From NCBI GenBank assembly GCA_019359445.1, contig JAHHHJ010000003.1, forward strand, positions 1 to 64,000: 64,000 nt of DNA, in the 5' to 3' direction. Positions within the stretch are counted from its first letter, which is position 1. Every line of letters begins with the position of its first letter. A program made the translations under genes and the position numbers. The notes beneath the pieces are model-generated. The model saw nothing but the letters and a program-made list of their open reading frames with translations, did no database searches and was not told the origin of the DNA. This DNA comes from Kastovskya adunca ATA6-11-RM4 (GTDB lineage: Bacteria; Cyanobacteriota; Cyanobacteriia; Cyanobacteriales; Coleofasciculaceae). Positions 1 to 9,067 of this stretch are shown one piece after another.

Positions 1-194
1 GGGGGGGATCAAAACCAAAATAGTGCAAAAGCAGTTTAGGAGACCTGTGTATACACCGAGCGTAGAGGCAAAGCTGTTTAAGGGAGCTTTTTCGTCTAGT
101 GACTACGCGATCGCACTGACGGCAGCAGCGCATAGACTTAGATACTTTAGACAAGATGCCCAAATATTACGGCTGCGGCTAAAGCGTGACAACT

Positions 195-1943
195 ATGTCT
201 GACTCTCAACAGGATTTAGCGTCTCTGATTTCGAGAATTTCTCAGCTAGAAGAACGACAAAATGTTTCCGCAAAATACATGGTAGGGCTGAAACGACAGT
301 TCGACAGCCTGACGCAAGAGTTCAACACGCGCCCAGAGTTGCAGCAAATCGAAAGCTTTAAAAGTGAAATTTCCGCTTTGCAACAGCACCTCCAGCAGCT
401 ACCAACTTTGAGCAATGGTTTAGATACTGAGATTAAAGACGCACCTGCTGAGCCTGAAAAGCTTGATGATGCTGAGGTAGTTAGGCGATTTACTGAACGA
501 GTAGAGCAGCAACTACGTCAGGAAGCCCTCGAAAAAATGGTAATTGCATCATCCGAGCAGTTAGCAGAAGTTGAAGTGGAGACTGACACGGCTGAAGCTG
601 AAGAAGCTGTAGAACAAATTACCAGAGTTTTTAGCGATCAGGAATTTAAAACTGAAAGAGCGATGTGGCTGGTAAATAGAATCTATGCAGCAGAGGAAGA
701 TACTCAGGAAATACCTGTTACTGCTGAAGAATTTTGGCAGTGGTTTAACGAGGGAAAACGGGATTTTACAGGGATTAACTTAGCTGGAATTGACTTAGCT
801 GGCAAAAACCTTGAATATGCTGGACTTAACCTAAGTCAAGCCAATCTCACCAGCGCAAAACTAAATCAGGCAAAATTTTGTGCTGTAAATTTCAGCGGAG
901 CAAAATTAAAAGGGGCTGAACTCTATGAAGCAAATTTACAGGAAGCAAATCTAAGCAACGCCAATCTGGAATGCACTAACCTTTGTAAAGCAAATTTATT
1001 TAAAACAAAATTAGAAAAAGCAAACCTAAAAAAGGCAAAGCTTGAAGGAGCAAATCTGAGGCAAGCAGTATTAATTGAGGTAAATCTGAGTCAGGCTGAT
1101 TTACGTCGAGCAGCTTTGTCGAGTGCCAATCTAGAAGGGGCAAATCTAGAAGGAGTAAATCTTCAGCAAGCAGTTTATAACGAGAAAACTGTATTTCCCA
1201 AAGATTTTGACCTTATTAAAGCAGGAGCTTACTTGATTGCTGCTGGGTCATCCTTATTAAAGGCTAATCTTACTGGTGCTAATTTGAATGAAGTCAACTT
1301 GAGTGGTGCAAACCTGCAAGAGGCAAACTTAAATTCAACTCAATTAAGAAGTGCAGATTTAAGTCAAGCCACCTTGAGTAGAGCAAGCTTAACTAAAGCA
1401 AACTTGAATGGAGCAAAACTTCTTCAGGTGCATCTCAACTCCGCTAATCTGAGTGAGGCAAACCTCAGTTCTGCAAACTTAACGGCAGCAAATCTCAGTT
1501 CTGCAAACCTAACGGCAGCAAATCTCAGTTCTGCAAACTTAGCGGCAGCAAATCTCAGTTCTGCAAACCTCAGTTCTGCAAATTTGCAAAAAACGAACTT
1601 GGCAGCAGCAGATCTCAGTTTCGCGAATCTAATAAACACCAAATTTGATAAGAGGACAAATTTAAGTGGCGCAATCCTTACTGATGTCAATCTAGCCGGA
1701 ATAGACCTTCAGGGAATCAATATGGTGAGAGCCAACTTTAGTAGGGCAAACCTTTGTGGAACATGGCTCACTTCTTCAAATTTGAGGGGGGCAAATCTCT
1801 CTTCTGCTGACCTGCGTGGGGCCAACCTCAGTTATGCATACCTGGAAGGAGCGAACATGAAAGGTGCTAACTTGAGTGGGGTAATTTTGACAGAGGCAAA
1901 GCTTAGTGGCGCAATTATGCCGGATGGCACGACTCACGAGTAG
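195..1943 (+). CDS. Pentapeptide-repeat protein with N-terminal coiled coil
   Basis: Residues 1 to about 75 are heptad-like and probably form a coiled coil. An acidic linker follows, and from about residue 190 to the end there are pentapeptide repeats of the A(N/D)LXX type. Such repeats fold as a right-handed quadrilateral beta-helix. The repeats are briefly interrupted around residues 335-360 by a non-repeat segment. No signal peptide is seen, so the protein is probably cytoplasmic. A GTG at 186 is in frame, but ATG at 195 is the simpler start; neither has a clear ribosome site. Cyanobacteria carry many such proteins and most have no assigned role. The family call is secure and the function is unknown. 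Confidence 0.9.
   Translation: MSDSQQDLASLISRISQLEERQNVSAKYMVGLKRQFDSLTQEFNTRPELQQIESFKSEISALQQHLQQLPTLSNGLDTEIKDAPAEPEKLDDAEVVRRFTERVEQQLRQEALEKMVIASSEQLAEVEVETDTAEAEEAVEQITRVFSDQEFKTERAMWLVNRIYAAEEDTQEIPVTAEEFWQWFNEGKRDFTGINLAGIDLAGKNLEYAGLNLSQANLTSAKLNQAKFCAVNFSGAKLKGAELYEANLQEANLSNANLECTNLCKANLFKTKLEKANLKKAKLEGANLRQAVLIEVNLSQADLRRAALSSANLEGANLEGVNLQQAVYNEKTVFPKDFDLIKAGAYLIAAGSSLLKANLTGANLNEVNLSGANLQEANLNSTQLRSADLSQATLSRASLTKANLNGAKLLQVHLNSANLSEANLSSANLTAANLSSANLTAANLSSANLAAANLSSANLSSANLQKTNLAAADLSFANLINTKFDKRTNLSGAILTDVNLAGIDLQGINMVRANFSRANLCGTWLTSSNLRGANLSSADLRGANLSYAYLEGANMKGANLSGVILTEAKLSGAIMPDGTTHE
1458..1577 (+). repeat. Four near-identical 30-bp tandem repeats inside the pentapeptide gene
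   Basis: Four units of 30 bp run head to tail starting at 1458, 1488, 1518 and 1548, and the last is diverged at its end. Each encodes two pentapeptides (ANLSSANLTA type). Units differ by only one or two bases, while the rest of the gene's pentapeptides are much more diverged. This points to recent slippage or unequal crossover. Confidence 0.85.
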
Positions 1944-2079
1944 ACTTTGCGGATGAGCTGAAATAGCTGGGTGAGTAAAAACGCGATCGCCTCACCATCG
2001 TGTCTCCCTTCGCTACTAAAGCCAAGCAACGACCTCACAAAGAAAGCGATCGCTACTAGATACCATGTAAACTTGAGTC

Positions 2080-3126
2080 ATGCGATCGCCTGTTTATACC
2101 AGCACCCCTTGGACAGAAACTTACAGCGAAATTATTGATGTTCGCTCCCAAAGCGAATTTGCTGAAGACCGGGTTCCGGGTGCCCTCAACTTCCCAGTTC
2201 TCAATGATGACGAACGTGCCAACGTCGGCACCCTCTACAAACAGATTAGTGCCTTCGATGCCCGCAAAGTTGGGGCTTCTCTAGTTGCTAAAAATATTTC
2301 TCAGCATCTTGCCCATCACTTCACAGACAAAGACAAAGACTATCATCCCCTAGTCTATTGTTGGCGCGGTGGACAGCGTTCCAACAGCTTGGCACTGGTA
2401 CTCAGCCAAATTGGGTGGCAAGTCACAGTCTTAGAAGGCGGCTACAAAACCTACCGCGCCCACGTCCGCGAACAACTAGAACACCTGCCCAAACAATTTA
2501 CCTATCAGGTACTGTGCGGACTCACAGGTAGCGGCAAAACCCATATCCTGCGACGATTGGCACAACGCGATGTTCAAGTGCTGGACTTAGAAGGACTTGC
2601 CAACCATCGCGGTTCCCTCCTCGGTCAAGAGTGGGAAGGTAAACTCTCACCCCAACCCTCACAAAAACGCTTTGAGTCCCTTATTTTGCACGAACTCCAA
2701 CGCTTTAACTCCCAAAAACCAGTTTGGGTAGAAGCCGAAAGCAGCAAAATCGGACAAGTTTATCTCCCTTCCTCCCTCTGGCAACAGATGAAGCAGGCTC
2801 GTTGCGTAGAAGTGCAACTTCCGACATCCGCCAGAATTGATTGGCTGTTGCAAGAATATCCCCACTTAGTGACTCACCCCGATATCCTGAAAAACAAACT
2901 GATGCGGCTCAAATCTCGCTACGGTTTGGAAAAGCTGACGCAGTGGTTCCAGCTCATCGATTCTGATCAGTGGGAAACTTTAGTGGGCGATTTGCTGGAA
3001 GCTCACTATGACCCAACTTACAGCCGCTCAATGAGTCATAGTTACGATCGCGTCGAGCAAAGATTACCCTTGTCGGATTTGTCGGATGCGAAGGTTGAGG
3101 CGTTTCTGGATGAGTTGAGTGCTTAA
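2080..3126 (+). CDS. selU: tRNA 2-selenouridine synthase (SelU/MnmH)
   Basis: Members of this family replace sulfur by selenium in 2-thiouridine at the wobble position of tRNAs for Lys, Glu and Gln, using selenophosphate, by way of a geranylated intermediate. An N-terminal rhodanese domain (about residues 15-130) carries the motif YCWRGGQRS with the catalytic Cys94. A P-loop domain follows with GLTGSGKT at 147-154. At 348 residues the length is normal. The start ATG overlaps a HIP1 octamer (ATGCGATCGC). No selD is present in the window, so the selenium donor would have to be encoded elsewhere. It stands alone, with no obvious operon partner. Confidence 0.93.
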   Translation: MRSPVYTSTPWTETYSEIIDVRSQSEFAEDRVPGALNFPVLNDDERANVGTLYKQISAFDARKVGASLVAKNISQHLAHHFTDKDKDYHPLVYCWRGGQRSNSLALVLSQIGWQVTVLEGGYKTYRAHVREQLEHLPKQFTYQVLCGLTGSGKTHILRRLAQRDVQVLDLEGLANHRGSLLGQEWEGKLSPQPSQKRFESLILHELQRFNSQKPVWVEAESSKIGQVYLPSSLWQQMKQARCVEVQLPTSARIDWLLQEYPHLVTHPDILKNKLMRLKSRYGLEKLTQWFQLIDSDQWETLVGDLLEAHYDPTYSRSMSHSYDRVEQRLPLSDLSDAKVEAFLDELSA

Positions 3127-3442
3127 AGAAGTCCAGAACTGTATCGTTCTGTACCGGGATACGCCGAAGCGGGGATGATGGGGAAAACGCGATCGCCTCC
3201 TAGTGCAGAATTTCAACCCATAAAGACGTGGTTATACAACATCTCTACAAGTTAAAGGAATGTTAAGCTGGCTACAGTAGAAGAAACCCCTAAAATTGAG
3301 TAGTGTCGGCTACTGTTTCCCAGTTTCTCACAACACAACTTTTGTTCAGTTCTGTTGCCCTTGATGCTTTAGAAAGCAGCCAGACTGAATTAACACTTAG
3401 CTTTAATTGCCCTAAAAATTTCAGCCTTCTGTCACCCTCCCC
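3127..3442. other. Intergenic region before map
   Basis: About 316 bp without a convincing gene. It has one HIP1-like site and an AT-rich stretch before map that presumably holds its promoter. No clear hairpin terminator was seen after selU. Confidence 0.4.
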
Positions 3443-4267
3443 ATGAACATTTTTAGTAACCTGCTGCCTCAACCCACTCAACCTCGTGCCCAGAAAAAAC
3501 GCCGCAGCATCGAAATCAAATCAGAGCGGGAAATTGAAATTATGCGGCAGGCGGCAAAAATTGTCGCGACAGTGCTCAAAGAAACCTCGGAAAGGGTTGA
3601 GCCAGGGATGACAACGGCGGATTTAGACGCTTATGCCGAAAAACGCATCCGAGAAATGGGAGCCTCCCCCAGCTTCAAAGGCTATCACGGCTTTCCTGGT
3701 TCCATTTGCTCCAGTATCAACAACGAAGTTGTCCACGGTATCCCCAACCCCAAAAAAGTGATTCGTGCCGGGGATGTGTTGAAAGTAGACACAGGTGCCT
3801 ATTTTGAAGGCTTTCATGGAGACTCCTGCATCACGATTGCAGTGGGTGAAGTGACAGCAGATGCCGCCAAGTTAATCCGCGTTGCGGAAGAAACCCTCTA
3901 CAAAGGCATCGAACAAGTCAAAGCCGGAGCCTACTTACTCGACATTGCCGGAGCCATTGAAGACCACGTAAAAACCAATGGTTTCAGCGTTGTAGAAGAG
4001 TTTACGGGGCATGGTGTAGGTCGCAATCTCCACGAAGAACCTTCTGTTTTCAACTTCCGCACCCGCGAAATGCCCAATGTGAAGTTGCGTGCGGGAATGA
4101 CCCTAGCAATTGAGCCAATTTTAAACGCAGGTTCTAAATTTACGCGGGTTTTACGCGATCGCTGGACAGCCGTAACCGTTGATAATTCCCTATCCGCTCA
4201 GTTCGAGCATACGGTTTTGGTGACAGAGACAGGCTACGAAATTTTGACCGACCGCTCTAAAGTTTAA
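3443..4267 (+). CDS. map: Methionine aminopeptidase type I
   Basis: Removes the initiator methionine from nascent proteins in the cytoplasm. All five metal ligands are visible with the family spacing: Asp116, Asp127, His190, Glu224 and Glu255. His99 (VVHGIP) corresponds to the substrate-contacting His79 of the E. coli enzyme. The roughly 25-residue basic N-terminal extension before the core is common in cyanobacterial paralogues. It lacks the zinc-finger linker of eukaryotic-type MetAP1. The ATG at 3443 follows a pyrimidine-rich stretch with no strong ribosome site. Cyanobacteria usually have several map paralogues, so which one this is cannot be told from the window. Confidence 0.95.
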   Translation: MNIFSNLLPQPTQPRAQKKRRSIEIKSEREIEIMRQAAKIVATVLKETSERVEPGMTTADLDAYAEKRIREMGASPSFKGYHGFPGSICSSINNEVVHGIPNPKKVIRAGDVLKVDTGAYFEGFHGDSCITIAVGEVTADAAKLIRVAEETLYKGIEQVKAGAYLLDIAGAIEDHVKTNGFSVVEEFTGHGVGRNLHEEPSVFNFRTREMPNVKLRAGMTLAIEPILNAGSKFTRVLRDRWTAVTVDNSLSAQFEHTVLVTETGYEILTDRSKV

Positions 4268-4343
4268 TCGTCAGGAAAGCGATCGCGAAGGGCGTATCTC
4301 TAGGAGTTGCAACTTGCCGACACAGAAGCAATCCCACACCGCG

Positions 4344-4835
4344 TTACAGATTGGTCGTGCTTGAAGGTTCGCTCAAGAAATAGGCTAATGGCAAACCATC
4401 TGCCGCCCGGAGAATGATGTAACCTTTCGTAAAAGTGGGTGAGGCTTCTGCCTGCCGGGGACGACCTCTTCTCCTTTTAAAAGTACCCAAAATTTCCACT
4501 ACCCGAACTGGAGTGCTGGCAAGCGGATCGTCTTCTGAGTCGAGAGGTTCTGCCCCTAATCGAAAAGCCTCTCTATAGCTCATTACACTGTTCTTGATAA
4601 CTCTTGGGTTACATTCTCCAAAGCGTGTCGCTGCTATATTAATGGCTCTTTGTGCTGCATCGCGATCGCCAATATCCGCCTCAGGGTTAGCCGGAGGTAG
4701 GAAGCCTCGTAGTGTCTCATAGCTTGTAGGAGGTAGTTGGCGGCTAGGTTCTTCAGGATTTGGTGCTGGAGTATTCACAAGATCGCTGAAAGTCTTAAGT
4801 TTAACCACTGGCGTGACTAACACCAATGACTTCAA
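4344..4835 (-). CDS. Hypothetical protein with an AT-hook-like RGRPR motif
   Basis: 163 residues if read from TTG at 4835. Nearby TTG and GTG codons at residues 4 and 5 are alternative starts, and an in-frame stop lies just upstream, so a non-ATG start is required. The N-terminal half is proline-rich and polar. The segment RRRGRPRQ at about residues 121-128 resembles an AT-hook, which binds the minor groove of AT-rich DNA. The C-terminal 35 residues look like a small beta-rich fold. There is no signal peptide or membrane segment. The gene is convergent with map. Its function is not recognised, and DNA binding is only an inference from the short basic motif. Confidence 0.6.
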   Translation of the reverse strand: MKSLVLVTPVVKLKTFSDLVNTPAPNPEEPSRQLPPTSYETLRGFLPPANPEADIGDRDAAQRAINIAATRFGECNPRVIKNSVMSYREAFRLGAEPLDSEDDPLASTPVRVVEILGTFKRRRGRPRQAEASPTFTKGYIILRAADGLPLAYFLSEPSSTTNL

Positions 4836-5000
4836 CCAAGCCAGCTATAAAGATATATCTCCCCAAACCATAAAGGCGATCGCTCTCAAAAATACGCGAT
4901 CGCCCTCTTCTTGACCACTCCTGACGTTTTCCTACCAAGAAGCCCAAAGAATTAGCCCAAAGAATTTTATAGTGGAGTGGCGCGTGATTATAAAAAAATT

Positions 5001-6197
5001 GTGAAAGCGATTACTCTTCTTGGCTCTACTGGCTCTATTGGCACGCAGACTTTAGATATTGTTGCTCAGTACCCTGACCAATTCCGGATAGTGGGGTTGG
5101 CAGCAGGGCGTAATGTGGCGATGCTAGCCTCGCAGATTCGGCAGTTTCGCCCGGAAATTGCCGCAATTTGCGCCGAAGACAAGTTTCCCGAACTAAAAGC
5201 AGCCCTAGCTGACCTCGATCCCCAGCCAATTTTACTGGCAGGAGAAGCGGGAGTGGCACAAGTGGCTCGTTACGGCGACGCCGAAAGCGTGGTAACGGGG
5301 ATTGTCGGTTGTGCTGGGTTGTTGCCGACATTGGCTGCAATTGAAGCTGGGAAGGACATCGCCCTAGCCAATAAGGAAACACTGATTGCTGGCGCTCCAG
5401 TGGTGTTGCCCTTGGTGGAAAAGCACGGGGTGAAGTTGCTACCCGCAGATTCAGAGCATTCAGCAATTTTTCAATGTCTTCAAGGCATCCCTAAAGGTGG
5501 CTTGCGGCGGATTATCCTGACGGCTTCTGGAGGTGCCTTCCGGGATTGGCCCGTGGAAAAATTACCAGAAGTGACCGTTGCCGATGCCTTAAAACACCCG
5601 AATTGGTCGATGGGGCGCAAAATCACGGTAGACTCTGCCACCTTGATGAACAAGGGATTAGAAGTGATTGAGGCTCACTACCTCTTTGGCATGGACTACG
5701 ACCATATCGACATCACAATTCATCCTCAAAGCATCATTCACTCTTTAATTGAGTTGCAAGATACCTCCGTACTCGCACAGTTGGGCTGGCCCGATATGCG
5801 TTTACCCCTACTGTATGCTCTCTCTTGGCCAGAGCGAATTTATACCGACTGGGAACAACTAGATTTGGTAAAGGCTGGGACTCTCACCTTTAGAGAACCA
5901 AATCACGACAAGTATCCCTGTATGCAACTTGCCTATGCCGCCGGACGCGCGGGCGGTTTGATGCCTGCGGTTTTGAATGGGGCAAATGAACAGGCGGTAG
6001 CACTCTTTTTGGAAGAGAAGATTCGATATTTGGAAATTGCCCGTTGTATTGAATATGTTTGCGATCGCTTTCAATCCCAAAATACTGCCACTCCTTCCCT
6101 AGAAGACATCTGCGCCGCTGATGTTTGGGCAAGACAGGAAGTTTTAACCGTTAGCCAACTGCTAGCCAAAGGCGATCGCATTATCTCTGTTCGTTAA
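5001..6197 (+). CDS. dxr: 1-deoxy-D-xylulose 5-phosphate reductoisomerase
   Basis: Second enzyme of the MEP isoprenoid pathway, converting DXP to 2-C-methyl-D-erythritol 4-phosphate with NADPH. This pathway feeds carotenoid, phytol and quinone synthesis. The NADPH-binding GSTGSIG lies at the extreme N terminus. Substrate and metal motifs [23 protein letters not shown] and [13 protein letters not shown] are intact. I prefer GTG at 5001, which gives the compact [11 protein letters not shown] start typical of the family. An in-frame GTG at 4977 would add eight residues (ARDYKKI-type). Neither start has a clear ribosome site. The family call is very secure. Confidence 0.96.
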   Translation: MKAITLLGSTGSIGTQTLDIVAQYPDQFRIVGLAAGRNVAMLASQIRQFRPEIAAICAEDKFPELKAALADLDPQPILLAGEAGVAQVARYGDAESVVTGIVGCAGLLPTLAAIEAGKDIALANKETLIAGAPVVLPLVEKHGVKLLPADSEHSAIFQCLQGIPKGGLRRIILTASGGAFRDWPVEKLPEVTVADALKHPNWSMGRKITVDSATLMNKGLEVIEAHYLFGMDYDHIDITIHPQSIIHSLIELQDTSVLAQLGWPDMRLPLLYALSWPERIYTDWEQLDLVKAGTLTFREPNHDKYPCMQLAYAAGRAGGLMPAVLNGANEQAVALFLEEKIRYLEIARCIEYVCDRFQSQNTATPSLEDICAADVWARQEVLTVSQLLAKGDRIISVR

Positions 6198-6255
6198 AGC
6201 CAAATTATCAGGCAAGAATTGAGGCTAACGCCATGAGCCGCGTTAACAAGTCGCT

Positions 6256-6474
6256 ATGCCAGTAGAACTACTTATCGTCCTTGTTGCCTTGATTGTGTCC
6301 TGGCTGGTATTTACCGTGCTGGTTCAGGTCGTCAAAGCCAGCATCAGGACAGCAATGGCGATCGCGATCGCCATCCTCATTTTGCAGATAGTCTTTGGCA
6401 TTGGCCCCACCGACCTTTGGCAGGAAATTACCCAACTTCCCCAAACCCTGTGGCGAACTCTCACCGGGAAGTAA
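6256..6474 (+). CDS. Small hydrophobic membrane protein, unknown function
   Basis: 72 residues with two predicted membrane-spanning stretches (about residues 3-25 and 31-50), then a short amphipathic tail rich in Trp, Thr and Leu. It lies 58 bp after dxr on the same strand and could be cotranscribed. Its stop codon TAA coincides with the left end of a MITE-like repeat. No function is recognised. Confidence 0.6.
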   Translation: MPVELLIVLVALIVSWLVFTVLVQVVKASIRTAMAIAIAILILQIVFGIGPTDLWQEITQLPQTLWRTLTGK

Positions 6475-6579
6475 TGCCAATCCTCGTAAATGCTTGCTAC
6501 AGATCTTTTTCTTGCGCCCCCTTTTTTAAGGAGGGTTGGGAAGATCTATGTGTAGCCTCTTAAAAGGGAAATGGTATTA
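6472..6579. repeat. MITE-like dispersed repeat with imperfect terminal inverted repeats
   Basis: The left end TAATGCCAATCCTC (6472-6485) is an imperfect inverted match to the right end GGGAAATGGTATTA (6566-6579). The interior holds a second inverted pair, AGATCTT/AAGATCT, around a C-run/G-run arm. No ORF fits inside about 108 bp. Ends of the same type are seen at 38712-38802. Calling it a mobile element is an inference. Confidence 0.5.
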
Positions 6580-6910
6580 GGGGGTGGTGCAAAAACTGAG
6601 TGAAGTATATTCCTTTTAAAGCACTTTTAACTCTTTGCTCTCCCTACAATAAATACCTACATTACATCTATCTAAAGCCGTATTTTCGTAGAAGTTTTTA
6701 CCTGTACACTTATAGGTAGCTCCCTCCTGTGATAGAAGGATAGCAAATCATCAACCGTTATTTTTTTAGTAAGTAGAGGTAAAGCTCTACTTATTTAAGA
6801 GTTTTAATCGCCTAGCTTAAATTTTTCTCAATCACATTATAGACTGCGATTGAAGCTTGTATCTGCTTTTTAGATCACTTGAATAAAACATTTGAAAGGA
6901 TGGAGGATTT
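6580..6910. other. Intergenic leader before the 73-residue ORF
   Basis: AT-rich region without an ORF. It contains the sequence AAAGCCGTATTTTCGTAG (6674-6691), which recurs in slightly longer form upstream of the surface-protein cluster. The rest looks like promoter or long 5' leader sequence. Confidence 0.4.
6674..6691 (+). promoter_or_regulatory. Shared upstream motif, copy 1 (AAAGCCGT..ATTTTCGTAG)
   Basis: It matches the sequence at 10606-10625 except for a 2-base insertion and one C/T change. This copy lies about 220 bp upstream of the 6911 gene. It might be a promoter or operator element; there is no proof of function. Confidence 0.3.
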
Positions 6911-7132
6911 ATGCATAATATTGGGGATAAAGTCCAAGCATTCGACGGACGTATTGGTACAGTCGTTGATGCCAAAACAATGGTAAATGATGCCATGTTT
7001 TCTAATTATCAACATATTGTGGTGAGATTTCCCGACCTCTCCACAATGGATGGGCTGTCAGAGAATTTCAAAGCTGTGTTTGAAAGACCCTTTGCCAAAT
7101 TGAGAGATTTTGTTAAATATATGACCCTCTGA
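6911..7132 (+). CDS. Small conserved-looking hypothetical protein
   Basis: 73 residues starting MHNIGDKVQAFDGRIGTVVD. The opening resembles a small beta-barrel or SH3-like fold, with a G-x-V-x-x-x-D-G-R-x-G-T-V pattern. A strong ribosome site (GGAGG) sits 6 bp before the ATG, which supports translation. A hairpin terminator follows at 7206-7232, so the gene is probably a monocistronic unit. No signal peptide or membrane segment is present. The function is not recognised. Confidence 0.7.
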   Translation: MHNIGDKVQAFDGRIGTVVDAKTMVNDAMFSNYQHIVVRFPDLSTMDGLSENFKAVFERPFAKLRDFVKYMTL

Positions 7133-7205
7133 GCGAAAAAACTTCACTCCTATCTCCACTGAACAGTCCGCAAAGACTAATCAGCGATCGCTATCCAAAT
7201 CTTGC

Positions 7206-7232
7206 AAAACCTGGGTCTTAGACTCAGGTTTT
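7206..7232 (+). terminator. Hairpin terminator after the 73-residue gene
   Basis: A 12-bp stem, AAAACCTGGGTC / GACTCAGGTTTT, with one G-T wobble and a 3-base loop (TTA). It ends in a short T-run, and the matching A-run on the other side would allow it to work in both directions. Confidence 0.65.
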
Positions 7233-7416
7233 ACCATCTCTATTAAGTACTTACCATTCCAACTGATCTCTGACACAATGTTACTAAGTTAACTACTGAT
7301 TTGTGCCAGTTACCTCTATTCTTAAAGGAGTCAAATTAGGACGGCGTAAATATTTTACCTTGTCTTACATAATTTGATTTATTCTCACCTACTCAACCTT
7401 AGTATTAAATTCTGTA

Positions 7417-8916
7417 ATGCACATTGGATTTCTCAACCCCCAAGGCAACTTCGATCCGGCTGATAGCCACTGGACAGAACATCCCGACTTCGGCGGTCAA
7501 CTGGTCTACGTCAAGCAAGTTGCCCTGGCAATGGCAGAGCTAGGACACAAGGTTGATATTCTTACTCGCCAGATTGTTGACCCGGAGTGGCCAGAATTTT
7601 CTGAGCAGTTTGATGCCTATCCCAATGCGCCCAATGTCCGGATTATTCGCTTACCAGCAGGGCCCAAAGAATTTTTACGGAAAGAATTGTTCTGGTCTCA
7701 TCTGGTTGAGGACTGGGTGCCTAATATTTTGAAATTTTATCAAGAGTCTGGCGGCTTGCCAGATGCCATGACAAGTCATTATGCCGATGGAGGGTTGTGC
7801 GGTGCCCTTATCGAAGATGCGGTCGGCGTTCCCTTCACCTTCACAGGTCATTCTCTTGGTGCCCAGAAACTGGATAAACTCCATGTCACTCCAGAAACCT
7901 TGCAGGAAAAGAATGATTACTTCAACTTCGCACAGCGTATAGTTGCCGAACGTTTGAGCATGAATCGTTCAGCCATCAACATCACGAGTACGAAGCAAGA
8001 ACGTTTTGAACAGTACGCTCATCACGCCTATCACGGGGCGGTGGATGTGAATAATGACGATCGCTTTGCACTGATTCCACCAGGAGTTGACCCTTCCATC
8101 TTCGGTGTCGAAGCCCGCTCAAAGAACGAGGACGCCACCTATCAACTGATTCAGGATCGATTAGCGCGGGACATAGCTGAGGAACGGCGGGACTTACCCG
8201 TGATTGTGGCAGCAAGTCGTTTAGCTCCCAAGAAAAACCTTTTAGGGTTAGTGCGTGCCTTTGCCCAAAGCCAAACCCTTCAAGAACGAGCTAATTTGGT
8301 CTTCTTTACCAGTGGGCTAGATAATCCACTCCAAGAAGAAGCCAGCGACGAGGCAACCGAACAAGAAGTTCTTACTCCCATTCGTGAGGTGGTGCAAGAA
8401 AACGGCTTGAAGGGGAAAATCAGTGCCTTTGCCTTACCGAATCAAGCCGCATTAGCCGCTGCTTACCGATTCTTAGCTAAACGCCGTTCAGTGTTTTCCC
8501 TAACCTCGCACCATGAACCCTTCGGCTTAGCGCCCCTAGAAGCAGTCGTTGCTGGTCTCCCCGTGGTCGTCACCCAGAATGGTGGACTCAATGAGAGCCT
8601 GCGAAAGGATGACAAAGAATACGGCATTTTTGTTGAACCGAGTGATCCCAGTGATATTGCCCGAGGGTTAGAGAAAATAGTTGGCAATACCCAGGTATGG
8701 GAAGACTTTTCCCAGTGCGGTCGAAATTATGTATTAAAGCATTACACCTGGGAGCGTACAGCCAAAGACTACCTGAAACAGCTGGAGCAAATTGTGGCAT
8801 CACCGGATGCACGTCGTCCTGATGACCTGCTTCCTATTCATCCCTACTTTCGCAATCCCAGCCCAGAAACCGATGTTTCCCTGAAAGAATTGAGTGACCT
8901 CTACTTTGGTTCCTAA
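7417..8916 (+). CDS. sps: Sucrose-phosphate synthase (minimal, GT4 family)
   Basis: Joins a nucleotide-activated glucose to fructose 6-phosphate to make sucrose 6-phosphate, a step in making the compatible solute sucrose. The N terminus FLNPQGNFDPADSHWTEHPD with FGGQLVYVK closely follows the single-domain Halothermothrix-type enzymes. FTGHSLGAQK and the donor-site ASRLAPKKN and EPFGLAPLE (E-x7-E) motifs are intact. At 499 residues there is no C-terminal phosphatase domain, so a separate sucrose-phosphate phosphatase is needed and none is in the window. Related GT4 enzymes such as mannosylfructose-phosphate synthase are the main alternative. It is followed 151 bp later by ldh. Confidence 0.87.
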   Translation: MHIGFLNPQGNFDPADSHWTEHPDFGGQLVYVKQVALAMAELGHKVDILTRQIVDPEWPEFSEQFDAYPNAPNVRIIRLPAGPKEFLRKELFWSHLVEDWVPNILKFYQESGGLPDAMTSHYADGGLCGALIEDAVGVPFTFTGHSLGAQKLDKLHVTPETLQEKNDYFNFAQRIVAERLSMNRSAINITSTKQERFEQYAHHAYHGAVDVNNDDRFALIPPGVDPSIFGVEARSKNEDATYQLIQDRLARDIAEERRDLPVIVAASRLAPKKNLLGLVRAFAQSQTLQERANLVFFTSGLDNPLQEEASDEATEQEVLTPIREVVQENGLKGKISAFALPNQAALAAAYRFLAKRRSVFSLTSHHEPFGLAPLEAVVAGLPVVVTQNGGLNESLRKDDKEYGIFVEPSDPSDIARGLEKIVGNTQVWEDFSQCGRNYVLKHYTWERTAKDYLKQLEQIVASPDARRPDDLLPIHPYFRNPSPETDVSLKELSDLYFGS

Positions 8917-9067
8917 GCGGCTAGGCATTGATGTGGAGAGATCAGGGGAAGCTTACAACTTGATGACAACCTCTACCTTAGTGAAGAGGAGATGTTGATA
9001 CAGTTTAGATAATTAATAGAGCTGCCGAGCGTCAATTGCCATTGCAAACTGTTTAGGCGAAAACTCT

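Noticed and set aside
1424-1690. Minus-strand ORF opposite the pentapeptide repeats
   Set aside because: It is an antisense shadow of repetitive codons (low-complexity RFAELRFA repeats) with no ribosome site of its own.
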